Below, one piece after another: positions 24,667 through 31,346 of a stretch of 34,392 bases of DNA. Made by a program: the position numbers and the translations under genes. The stretch is from UBA9732 sp963649615 (GTDB lineage Bacteria > Spirochaetota > Spirochaetia > Sphaerochaetales > Sphaerochaetaceae): positions 1 through 34,392 of the forward strand of contig CAVJIN010000014.1 in assembly GCA_963649615.1 (NCBI GenBank), in the 5' to 3' direction. The notes under the pieces are model-generated. The model ran no database searches, was not told the DNA's origin, and saw nothing but the letters and a program-made list of their open reading frames with translations. Within the stretch, counting starts at the first letter, position 1. Every line of letters starts with the position of its first letter.

Positions 24667-26022
24667 ATGGCAAAAGATAAATTTCTTTACATTGAAAACT
24701 TGGGTTGTGCTAAAAATCAGGTGGATGCCGAGGTTATGGCACATAACCTTGAAAAAGACGGTTGGATACTCACGGACGACGTCTCAAAGGCTAGTCTGAT
24801 AATTGTAAATACCTGTGGTTTTATTGAAAGCGCACGAGAAGAATCAATTGACTCGTTTTTCTCTTTAAAAGAGCAAAATCCAAAGGCAAAAATCATTGTT
24901 TCAGGGTGCTTAGCACAACGCTATGCACAAGATTTGGAAACACAACTACCTGAGGCAAACGGGGTGTTTGGAAACCGCGACCTTGCGGAAATCAACACTT
25001 TTGTTCAAGAGGTTGAGAACCAGCCCAAGAAAGCACAAGCTAAGCCTGTTGTTCTTACTCCACAATATCCAGATCCAGATTCTGAAAGTGACGAACGCAA
25101 TATTCTTTTTAGTTTTCCAGGAAGCGCATATTTGAAGATATCGGAAGGCTGTAACCATAGATGTGGGTATTGCGCAATTCCACTTATTCGTGGCTCGCTA
25201 CGCTCTAGGCCAAAGAACGCGGTCTTAACTGAAGCCAAGAGATTAATTGCAAGTGGAATTAAAGAGATTAACCTCATTGCACAGGATCTTGCAGCCTACG
25301 GAACGGACTGGGATGGTCAAAGTCATTTCTGCGAACTTCTTAAAGAAATTACTGCCTTGGACGGAGATTTTAGAGTTCGTATGCTCTATATCCATCCAGA
25401 TGCTTTTCCAATGGAATTGATTGATTTAGTGAAAAATAATCCAAAGATTATTCCTTATTTTGATATCCCATTTCAGCATGCAAGCCCAAAATTATTGGTA
25501 CCAATGAAGAGAACAGGCAATCGTTTGGTCTATGAGAAGCTAGTAGATACAATTCGTAGCAAGCTTGATAAATGTGTCATTAGAACTACAATTATGCTTG
25601 GTTTTCCTGGTGATACTAAAGAAGACTTTGATGAGGTTTATAAGTTTGTTGAGCATTGCCGTTTTAACTGGATGGGCTCTTTTCTTTACTCCAGAGAAGA
25701 AGGAACCTATGCCTGGGATTTAACTACTGAAGAAGAGCATAAGGCTCTTATTAAACAGGCATCAACTTGGCAAAAGAAGCTAGGGAAACTTCAGGAGAAA
25801 ATTTCCTCTCAACGTCTTGAAGAGTTTGTTGGTCAAGAATGTGATGTCCTTATTGAAGAACTCATTGACGGTGAAGATTTGGCTATTGGAAGAATTTGGG
25901 CACAGGCTCCAGAGGTTGATGGTCTTACTGTTGTTATGGGTAGGGATATGGCTCCTGGCCAGGTTTACAGATGTGGTATTAGGAAAGTAAATGGCATTGA
26001 TTTGGAGGCAGTTAAAATATGA
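24667..26022 (+). CDS. rimO: Ribosomal protein uS12 methylthiotransferase RimO
   Basis: RimO is a radical SAM enzyme with two [4Fe-4S] clusters that adds a methylthio group to the conserved Asp of ribosomal protein S12. The N-terminal UPF0004 domain has Cys14 (NLGCAKNQVDAE), Cys50 (NTCGFI) and Cys81 (SGCLAQ) for the auxiliary cluster. The radical SAM triad is Cys162, Cys166 and Cys169 (GCNHRCGYC). A TRAM-like C-terminal domain covers roughly 385-450. CAKNQVDAE and the RimO-type ordering favour RimO over MiaB. At 451 residues it has the expected length. Its last bases overlap the pcrA start (ATGA), so the pair is translationally coupled. The start has no Shine-Dalgarno site. Confidence 0.93.
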   Translation: MAKDKFLYIENLGCAKNQVDAEVMAHNLEKDGWILTDDVSKASLIIVNTCGFIESAREESIDSFFSLKEQNPKAKIIVSGCLAQRYAQDLETQLPEANGVFGNRDLAEINTFVQEVENQPKKAQAKPVVLTPQYPDPDSESDERNILFSFPGSAYLKISEGCNHRCGYCAIPLIRGSLRSRPKNAVLTEAKRLIASGIKEINLIAQDLAAYGTDWDGQSHFCELLKEITALDGDFRVRMLYIHPDAFPMELIDLVKNNPKIIPYFDIPFQHASPKLLVPMKRTGNRLVYEKLVDTIRSKLDKCVIRTTIMLGFPGDTKEDFDEVYKFVEHCRFNWMGSFLYSREEGTYAWDLTTEEEHKALIKQASTWQKKLGKLQEKISSQRLEEFVGQECDVLIEELIDGEDLAIGRIWAQAPEVDGLTVVMGRDMAPGQVYRCGIRKVNGIDLEAVKI

Positions 26023-28331
26023 TTCCAATTGATGAATTGCTGGCTCAACTTAACGAAGAACAGCGTAAAGCTGTTATGATAAACGAGGGCTCTTTGCTGG
26101 TTTTTGCGGGTGCTGGAAGCGGAAAAACTAGAGTTATTACCACTAAAATTGCCTATGCTATTGAGAAATTAGGTATTCAGCCATGGCAAATTCTTGCTGT
26201 TACCTTTACCAATAAAGCTTGTAAAGAAATGAAGGAAAGAGTTTCTTCTTTTGTTGGAGAAGAAAAAGGTTCTCAAGTCATGATTAAAACATTCCACTCT
26301 TTTGGTGTTTGGCTTTTAAGAAGGTATGGCACAAGAGTAGGGTTGAATGGGAATTTCAAGATTTATGATGATGACGACAGCGTGACGCTCCTTTCTCAAG
26401 AATTTGCTGGTGCAGATGTAAACAGAAAAATACTTGCTGAATACTACAAGAAAATCTCAATACTGAAAGACAAAATGCAAAAACCTAATAAGATGGACGA
26501 GAGGCTTACTAGGTGTTATACAAAATACCAAAGTGCATTAGCTAGAACTGGTAATGTGGACTTTGCAGATATGATCATTAAGTCAATTGAGCTACTGCAA
26601 AAAGACGCTGAGGTTAAGCAACATGTTCACAATAGGTTTAAGATGATTTTGGTAGATGAGTATCAAGATTCAAACACGGCACAATTCTTGTTGTTAAAAG
26701 AACTTGTTGGCTCTAATACCTTTGTTTGTGCAGTTGGCGATGATGACCAAAGTATCTACCGCTTTAGAGGTGCTGAAGTTCAGAATATTTTGGATTTTGC
26801 AAATCAATTTCCAAATACTCAGAAGGTAGTTCTTGGGAAAAACTATAGATGTACGCAAAATATTTTATCGGCAGCAAATGATGTTATTACAAGAAATAGT
26901 ACTAGGGTCAAGAAGGCTTTGAGTGCTGAAAAACAGGGTGGACAACTTCCACAAGTTTATTACTTAAACACTGGACGTGATGAGGCAGATAAGGTAGTTG
27001 AGATTCTTAAGAATGTTCATCTAAAAGATTCTAGTGCATACAATAATAGTGCTGTGCTATATAGAACCAATGCGCAATCCAAAGACTTTGAAGACCGGTT
27101 TATGCTTAATTCTATTCCATATCATTTGGTTGGCTCTCTTAGGTTCTATGACAGAGAAGAGGTTCGCGACTGCATTGCGTTGATTTCTCTTTTATCTAAT
27201 CCTAAGGATTCGGTTGCATATCAACGTATGATTAACAAGCCTGCACGTAAGGTTGGAGATACAAGCGTTAGCAAAATTTTGGAATATTCTCATTCTAATT
27301 TAATGGTGGATGGAGACTTAATTCAAAGTTCTAAAAACGCTATTGAAGAGGGCCTTATTAGAGGTGGTGCTGTAGGCGGAGTTACAGAGTTCCTTAATGC
27401 TTATTTTGAGTGTCAGAAACAATTTGGAGTAATTTCCAATGGCGAGCTTTTGGAGAAGATGCTAAGTGATTTTGGTATTCTGGACTACTACAGAAAACGT
27501 GATAAAGATGAACATAATGATGTCAACAAACGCACCGATAACCTTGACCAGCTTGTCAGCATGCTTTCGCTTTCTGAATTTTCTGATGGACAAGAGGGCA
27601 TTAATGCGTTCTTGGAATTTGCAGCACTAGACCCGTCTTCTCTTGATAACGCAGAAGGCAAAAAGGAAGACGGCGTTACTCTAATTACCATGCATAACAC
27701 CAAGGGTCTTGAGTATGATAGGGTATTTATGGTTGGCATGGAGGATGAGATTTTCCCTGGCAACAGAGAAGACCGCACAGAGGCCGATATTGAAGAAGAG
27801 CGCCGTATTTGTTATGTGGCAATGACGCGTGCAAGAAAGGAACTCTATATGTTCACGGCATTTAGCCGTATGAGATGGGGGATGTATCAAAGGGAGACTC
27901 CTAGCAGATTCTTGCAAGAAATTTCTCCTAAGCATGTGGAAGAAATAAAAACAACGTCTAGAGATATCGGTTTTGGAGGATATGATTGGCAGACTTCTAG
28001 GTCATATTACGATGACTGGTATGAAAAGCCAAGGTATAATTACCACAAAGCTGAGCCGGTTAAGAGTGCTGGGCCTAAGCCGTCTGAAGTGGGTAAATAC
28101 AACATTCGTAATATGGCAAAACCTATTTTGGTGAAGAAGGCAAATAAGGTGGAGACGCCGGTTAAAAAGGTGGAGTTTGCTGTTAATGACCGCATCAAAA
28201 GTGACTTCTATGGCGAGGGGACTATTGTGAAATTGAGGGTCTCTGCAGGGCGTGAAGTGTATGACGTGAAGTTCGATAACGGGCGGATGGGAACGTTTTC
28301 AAAAGATAAGGCCAGTTTTGTGAAGATTTGA
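26019..28331 (+). CDS. pcrA: ATP-dependent DNA helicase PcrA/UvrD
   Basis: This superfamily 1A 3'-5' helicase acts in repair, replication restart and removal of RecA filaments. Motifs are Q-motif LNEEQRKAV at 11-19, Walker A AGAGSGKT at 30-37, TFTNKACKEMKERV (Ia), LVDEYQDSN (II) near 211-219, VGDDDQSIYRFRGAE (III), TMHNTKGLEYDRVF (V) and YVAMTRARKELYM (VI). The C-terminal 45 residues (DFYGEGTIVKL, VYDVKFDNG) form the small beta domain that binds RNA polymerase in PcrA/UvrD. At 770 residues the length is as expected. UvrD and PcrA cannot be told apart by sequence alone. It overlaps rimO by four bases and has no clear site other than the coupled start. Confidence 0.95.
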   Translation: MIPIDELLAQLNEEQRKAVMINEGSLLVFAGAGSGKTRVITTKIAYAIEKLGIQPWQILAVTFTNKACKEMKERVSSFVGEEKGSQVMIKTFHSFGVWLLRRYGTRVGLNGNFKIYDDDDSVTLLSQEFAGADVNRKILAEYYKKISILKDKMQKPNKMDERLTRCYTKYQSALARTGNVDFADMIIKSIELLQKDAEVKQHVHNRFKMILVDEYQDSNTAQFLLLKELVGSNTFVCAVGDDDQSIYRFRGAEVQNILDFANQFPNTQKVVLGKNYRCTQNILSAANDVITRNSTRVKKALSAEKQGGQLPQVYYLNTGRDEADKVVEILKNVHLKDSSAYNNSAVLYRTNAQSKDFEDRFMLNSIPYHLVGSLRFYDREEVRDCIALISLLSNPKDSVAYQRMINKPARKVGDTSVSKILEYSHSNLMVDGDLIQSSKNAIEEGLIRGGAVGGVTEFLNAYFECQKQFGVISNGELLEKMLSDFGILDYYRKRDKDEHNDVNKRTDNLDQLVSMLSLSEFSDGQEGINAFLEFAALDPSSLDNAEGKKEDGVTLITMHNTKGLEYDRVFMVGMEDEIFPGNREDRTEADIEEERRICYVAMTRARKELYMFTAFSRMRWGMYQRETPSRFLQEISPKHVEEIKTTSRDIGFGGYDWQTSRSYYDDWYEKPRYNYHKAEPVKSAGPKPSEVGKYNIRNMAKPILVKKANKVETPVKKVEFAVNDRIKSDFYGEGTIVKLRVSAGREVYDVKFDNGRMGTFSKDKASFVKI

Positions 28332-28343
28332 AGCTCTCACCAC

Positions 28344-28371
28344 TAGACAAAGTCTACCGTTGAAATATATT
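28344..28371 (+). promoter_or_regulatory. Promoter of the candidate RNA and rplM-rpsI, with overlapping palindrome
   Basis: TAGACA (28344-28349), 16 bases, TATATT (28366-28371); TATTAT two bases on gives an 18-base alternative. The perfect inverted repeat TAGAC-AAA-GTCTA (28344-28356) covers the -35 and could be an operator. The expected start, 28378, is exactly the first base of the RNA's closing stem. Confidence 0.55.
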
Positions 28372-28377
28372 ATCTGA

Positions 28378-28522
28378 TTCGTGCGCCGTTTTGTTTGCTT
28401 GCGCAAAGGGACTCAAACCCCTTTCCCACGGGGTTCCAAAGTGTGAGGCTAGCTAAGGCGGGTTGCAAGACCTGAAGACCGCTCATTGGATGGTGTTGGA
28501 GCTGCACGAAAAAACATTTTTT
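28378..28522 (+). ncRNA. Candidate structured RNA or leader upstream of rplM, family unassigned
   Basis: Non-coding DNA that can form a compact fold. A seven-pair closing stem, TTCGTGC (28378-28384) with GCACGAA (28504-28510), abuts an eight-pair stem, GGTTCCAA (28432-28439) with TTGGAGCT (28496-28503). Between the 5' arms lies a hairpin with AAAGGG (28405-28410) and CCCTTT (28419-28424). Inside the second stem GCGG (28458-28461) can pair with CCGC (28479-28482). Six T residues (28517-28522) follow the closing stem. The rplM ATG is 14 bases further on. It could be a stable small RNA with its own start and end, or a 5' leader that controls the ribosomal operon. I find no SRP, 6S, tmRNA or RNase P consensus element. 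Confidence 0.4.
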
Positions 28523-28536
28523 ATACAGGTGTTTAT

Positions 28537-28965
28537 ATGAAGACTATTTTTGTAAAGCCACAATCAGTGGAAAAAAAGTGGTACTTGATTGACGCTGAGG
28601 GCCAGGAGCTCGGACGTGTTGCAGTTAAGGCCGCAAATATCCTTCGTGGCAAGAATAAACCAGAGTATGTCCCAAACGAGGACATGGGTGATTATGTTAT
28701 TATCATCAATGCAGCAAAGGCAGCTATGTCTGGCAACAAGGCTAATGACAAGATGTATCGCCGTGTTTCCATGTATCCAGGTGGAATGAAAGAAGAGACT
28801 TATGCTCAGATGGTAGTTCGCAAACCTACATATCCACTTGAGCACGCAGTTAAGGGTATGCTTCCAAAGGGACCACTCGGACGCAAGCTCTTCACCAATA
28901 TGAAGGTCTATGCTGACGCTAATCATCCACATGCAGCACAGCAGCCAATTAAGGTTGAATTCTAA
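28537..28965 (+). CDS. rplM: Large ribosomal subunit protein uL13
   Basis: This is a component of the 50S subunit that binds 23S rRNA early in assembly. The 142-residue sequence shows the family blocks WYLIDAEGQELGR near 15-27, ANILRGKNKPEYVPNEDMGDYVIIINA near 32-58, and HAVKGMLPKGPLGRKL near 102-117. The length equals E. coli L13. ATG 28537 is chosen over the more upstream in-frame codon because AGGTG lies ahead of it and homologues begin with the same MKTIF-type terminus. It forms the usual pair with rpsI, 11 bases downstream. Confidence 0.98.
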   Translation: MKTIFVKPQSVEKKWYLIDAEGQELGRVAVKAANILRGKNKPEYVPNEDMGDYVIIINAAKAAMSGNKANDKMYRRVSMYPGGMKEETYAQMVVRKPTYPLEHAVKGMLPKGPLGRKLFTNMKVYADANHPHAAQQPIKVEF

Positions 28966-28976
28966 GGGGTTTGAAG

Positions 28977-29387
28977 ATGGCAAAGACAGAAGAAAAGAAC
29001 ATTAACCTTGGTCAGGGCACAGGTAGAAGAAAGACAGCTGTTGCTCGTGTCTATCTCCGTGAAGGTAGTGGCAAGATTACTATTAATGGAAGAGAGCTTG
29101 AAGAATATTTCAAAGATCCTCTTTGCGTTTATCAGGTAAAACAGCCTTTGGATGTCACAGATAACCTTTCAAAGTTTGATATTGTCATCACTGTTTGTGG
29201 TGGTGGTCCTTCCGGTCAGGCAGGTGCTTGCCGTCATGGTATTGCACGTGCTCTCGTTGCTGAGAATGAAGCTAATAGACCTGCTCTTCATGAGAACGGC
29301 TTCCTTACAAGAGACCCAAGAATGGTGGAAAGAAAGAAGTACGGTCAGAGAGGTGCAAGACGCCGCTTCCAGTTCTCAAAACGTTAG
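28977..29387 (+). CDS. rpsI: Small ribosomal subunit protein uS9
   Basis: uS9 is a 30S protein whose C-terminal tail reaches the P-site tRNA. The family pattern GTGRRKTAVARVYLREGSGKI near 15-35, GGGPSGQAGACRHGIARAL near 76-94 and the basic terminus RRRFQFSKR are intact. The final Lys-Arg that contacts tRNA is present. At 136 residues it is close to E. coli S9 (130). ATG 28977 follows AAGGGG by seven bases. A strong intrinsic terminator lies about 40 bases after the stop, inside the recX frame. Confidence 0.98.
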   Translation: MAKTEEKNINLGQGTGRRKTAVARVYLREGSGKITINGRELEEYFKDPLCVYQVKQPLDVTDNLSKFDIVITVCGGGPSGQAGACRHGIARALVAENEANRPALHENGFLTRDPRMVERKKYGQRGARRRFQFSKR

Positions 29388-29405
29388 TTTTGTACTGCTG
29401 TACAT

Positions 29406-29897
29406 ATGGCCAATATGGACAAAAAGGAGCCAATTCCAATTTCTGGAACTGGCTCTATTTTTTTTAATTGCGAACAACAGGCGCTTCGCTATCTTTCTAT
29501 GCGAGAACATAATAAGTCTGAGCTAAGACAGAAACTTTTGAATAAAGAATATGATGCAGAAATTGTTGAGTCAGTGTTAGATTCTTTGGTCTTAGATGGT
29601 TCTTTGAGTGAAGAGCGCTATGTTAGATCTTTTGTTCGCTCTAATAATAAACGTCATCCTGAGGGGAAATCTTTAGTTTTAGCACGTCTTTGTGCTAAGG
29701 GGACTGATAAAGTTGTTGCTAAAGAGGTTTTGGAAGAGATGTATGATGCTGAGTATACTAGAACTCTAGTTTGTACGGCCTTAGAGAGGGTGTCAAAGAA
29801 GGCCACATCAAATGGGCTTTCTTCATATGAAACTCGTGCAAAACTCTTTAAGTTGGGTTTTAGTCAGGCCGATATTAATCTTTTGGATTTTTCTTGA
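29406..29897 (+). CDS. recX: RecX family regulator of RecA
   Basis: RecX binds RecA filaments and limits their activity. The 163-residue protein has the three-helix repeats of the family; ALRYLSMREHNKSELRQKL near 24-42 is the diagnostic first module, and YVRSFVRS and the C-terminal KLFKLGFSQADI fit later modules. The start is uncertain. ATG 29406 (or 29415) lacks a ribosome site, but the conserved ALRYL block lies upstream of the next ATG (29499), so translation must begin before it. An intrinsic terminator at 29426-29465 therefore lies within the first 20 codons. recX follows rpsI by 18 bases and would depend on read-through, unless it has a promoter that I cannot find. A perfect hairpin follows its stop. 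Confidence 0.82.
   Translation: MANMDKKEPIPISGTGSIFFNCEQQALRYLSMREHNKSELRQKLLNKEYDAEIVESVLDSLVLDGSLSEERYVRSFVRSNNKRHPEGKSLVLARLCAKGTDKVVAKEVLEEMYDAEYTRTLVCTALERVSKKATSNGLSSYETRAKLFKLGFSQADINLLDFS
29426..29465 (+). terminator. Intrinsic terminator of rplM-rpsI inside the recX reading frame
   Basis: Arms GGAGCCA (29426-29432) and TGGCTCT (29450-29456) pair fully (one G-U), then after one mismatch TTCC (29434-29437) pairs with GGAA (29445-29448) around a seven-base loop. Eight T residues follow at 29458-29465. This has the form of a strong rho-independent terminator, 38 bases past the rpsI stop. Confidence 0.8.
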
Positions 29898-29915
29898 GGT
29901 TTTTGCAAAAACCTC
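29896..29915. terminator. Symmetric hairpin between convergent recX and the tandem flavodoxin gene
   Basis: GAGGTTTTT-GC-AAAAACCTC, a perfect 20-base palindrome that begins within the recX stop codon. The 3' U content is modest on both strands, so it may end transcription in both directions or simply protect the 3' ends. Confidence 0.55.
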
Positions 29916-29926
29916 TCTTAAATAGA

Positions 29927-31267
29927 CTAATTCTTTTCTAGGCCTTCATTTAGCACTTTTTTGTATGGTCCTAGCATTCCTTCTTCCATGATGCTCTTGC
30001 TTTCTCTCATCATTTTTTTGTTACGCATGAGATTTCCAACCATTTTTAGTGCTATCATTTTTCCTCTTTGTTTTTGTGGAAAATCATAGAAGCCATTTTC
30101 TTTGTAGAATTTGTGGTCTTCTTTCATGATGCCTTGCATTACCCAAATTAAGTCACGGAAAATCTTCATTCCACCAACACCGTAGAAGGTACGAGGTTTG
30201 AGATATTTATTTTCTAATGCATAGGCTAGGTTCTTTGCTGTGTTGGTAATCTCAATTTCATTGGTTGCTATACCACTAAGGTAGTTTCTTCCTACATCTG
30301 CTCTAGCTGTGAGTATCATTTTAAGATTGTCTTCATTTTCAAGGTTTCCATTTACTATGAAGGCTGTAGGTTTATACTGAGAGACGGTTCTATGTCCATT
30401 GTAGAAACATCTATCATCAAAGTTCTTAAAGAGAGGCCCCATGGAGTGGTCAACTATTGTGAAGGCGTAAATGATTGCATCTCCAGAGAGGACTTTATTT
30501 TCATAGAAATCGTTAAAGCCATCTGTGTAGACACAGGTTCCATCAATTGCACATTTTAAACAGCCTAGGCAACCACCTTTGAATTTAAAAACTGAGAGGT
30601 CTACTACATTAACTTTATAAGGAAATTGTTTTACAAAGTTGTTGACCATTGCTTGAAGTCTTTCTCTATCTTTAGAATAGTCTACTACAAGAGAGACTGT
30701 ATAGTTTTCTTTGTGGTTAGGTTCTGTTGTAACTTCTTGTATTGCTGGAAGTTTTGCTTGTATTTTTGGCTGTGAAGGGGTTTTGAAAACTTGATTTTCA
30801 TAGGCCCAGAGGCTGTGGTCAAACCATGAGAGAATTGAATTTTGACCTTCTTTGTTTAATAGATCATCCATATCTAAGGAGAGACCTTCTAGGTAGTTAA
30901 AACCTAGGTCTAGGAGGTTTTCTTCTATATAATTATGTGCTGTGACGTCATAAAAATGTTTACTGGTAGTGATTGCTGTGGCAACTTTATCTTTGAAACT
31001 TAGGTTCTTTTCTTTAAGTAGTCTAATGAAGTAGTGTAGTTGACTTGGACATGCAAAAGTATAAACAGGGAAAGAAAAGATAGTAATATTAGCCTGAGAG
31101 ATGAGCTCTAAAGTGGAAGATAAGTTGGCTTCGTTTGTTTTCTTGCTACAACCAATAAATTGGTATGTGAAGTTGCAAAGCGGGAATCTCTTTTCTAAAT
31201 AAAGAGATGTTTGAAGTGTGATGGATGAATCGCCCTTTGGTGATGCGTTAAGTACAAGTATATTCAT
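29927..31267 (-). CDS. Tandem flavodoxin-fold protein with Fe-S type cysteine motif
   Basis: This is a putative soluble redox protein of 446 residues. The N-terminal half begins MNILVLNASPKGDSS, the phosphate-binding start of NADPH-dependent FMN reductase or flavodoxin-like domains. After a linker (about 165-190) a second half starts with SLVVDYSKDRERLQ and contains Cys233, Cys236, Cys239 and Cys245 (C-x2-C-x2-C-x5-C), the spacing known from archaeal-type iron-sulfur flavoproteins that hold a [4Fe-4S] cluster. The second half lacks a clear FMN loop. The likely role is FMN-dependent electron transfer to an unknown acceptor. The start at 31267 is chosen because an in-frame ATG at 31276 lies inside the -10 box. 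No ribosome site is seen. It is monocistronic. Confidence 0.75.
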   Translation of the reverse strand: MNILVLNASPKGDSSITLQTSLYLEKRFPLCNFTYQFIGCSKKTNEANLSSTLELISQANITIFSFPVYTFACPSQLHYFIRLLKEKNLSFKDKVATAITTSKHFYDVTAHNYIEENLLDLGFNYLEGLSLDMDDLLNKEGQNSILSWFDHSLWAYENQVFKTPSQPKIQAKLPAIQEVTTEPNHKENYTVSLVVDYSKDRERLQAMVNNFVKQFPYKVNVVDLSVFKFKGGCLGCLKCAIDGTCVYTDGFNDFYENKVLSGDAIIYAFTIVDHSMGPLFKNFDDRCFYNGHRTVSQYKPTAFIVNGNLENEDNLKMILTARADVGRNYLSGIATNEIEITNTAKNLAYALENKYLKPRTFYGVGGMKIFRDLIWVMQGIMKEDHKFYKENGFYDFPQKQRGKMIALKMVGNLMRNKKMMRESKSIMEEGMLGPYKKVLNEGLEKN

Positions 31268-31274
31268 GAGCAGC

Positions 31275-31304
31275 ATTATAGCATTATTTTGGAGGTTCTT
31301 GCAA
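31275..31304 (-). promoter_or_regulatory. Promoter with perfect -10, leaderless geometry
   Basis: On the minus strand TTGCAA, 18 bases, TATAAT, then seven bases to the ATG at 31267. The -10 is perfect and the start point would fall on or next to the start codon. Confidence 0.6.
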
Positions 31305-31346
31305 AAAAATATTATTGGGGGCTAGCATCTGCTGGCATTTGCTAGC
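31303..31346 (-). terminator. Possible terminator of trkA-trkH
   Basis: GCTAGCA and TGCTAGC arms (31340-31346 and 31321-31327) overlap the trkH stop codon, with a 12-base loop. A seven-base T tract follows on the minus strand but about ten bases beyond the stem, which weakens the call. Confidence 0.4.

Noticed and set aside
28378..28522. tRNA, SRP RNA or other known small RNA at the rplM leader
   Set aside because: A TTGCAAG loop mimics a tRNA-Cys anticodon loop, but there is no T loop at the right place. The SRP core GGAAG/AGCAGC, and the RNase P, 6S and tmRNA landmarks, are not found.
29499..29897. Shorter recX from the ATG after the terminator
   Set aside because: It would remove the ALRYL part of the diagnostic first RecX module.
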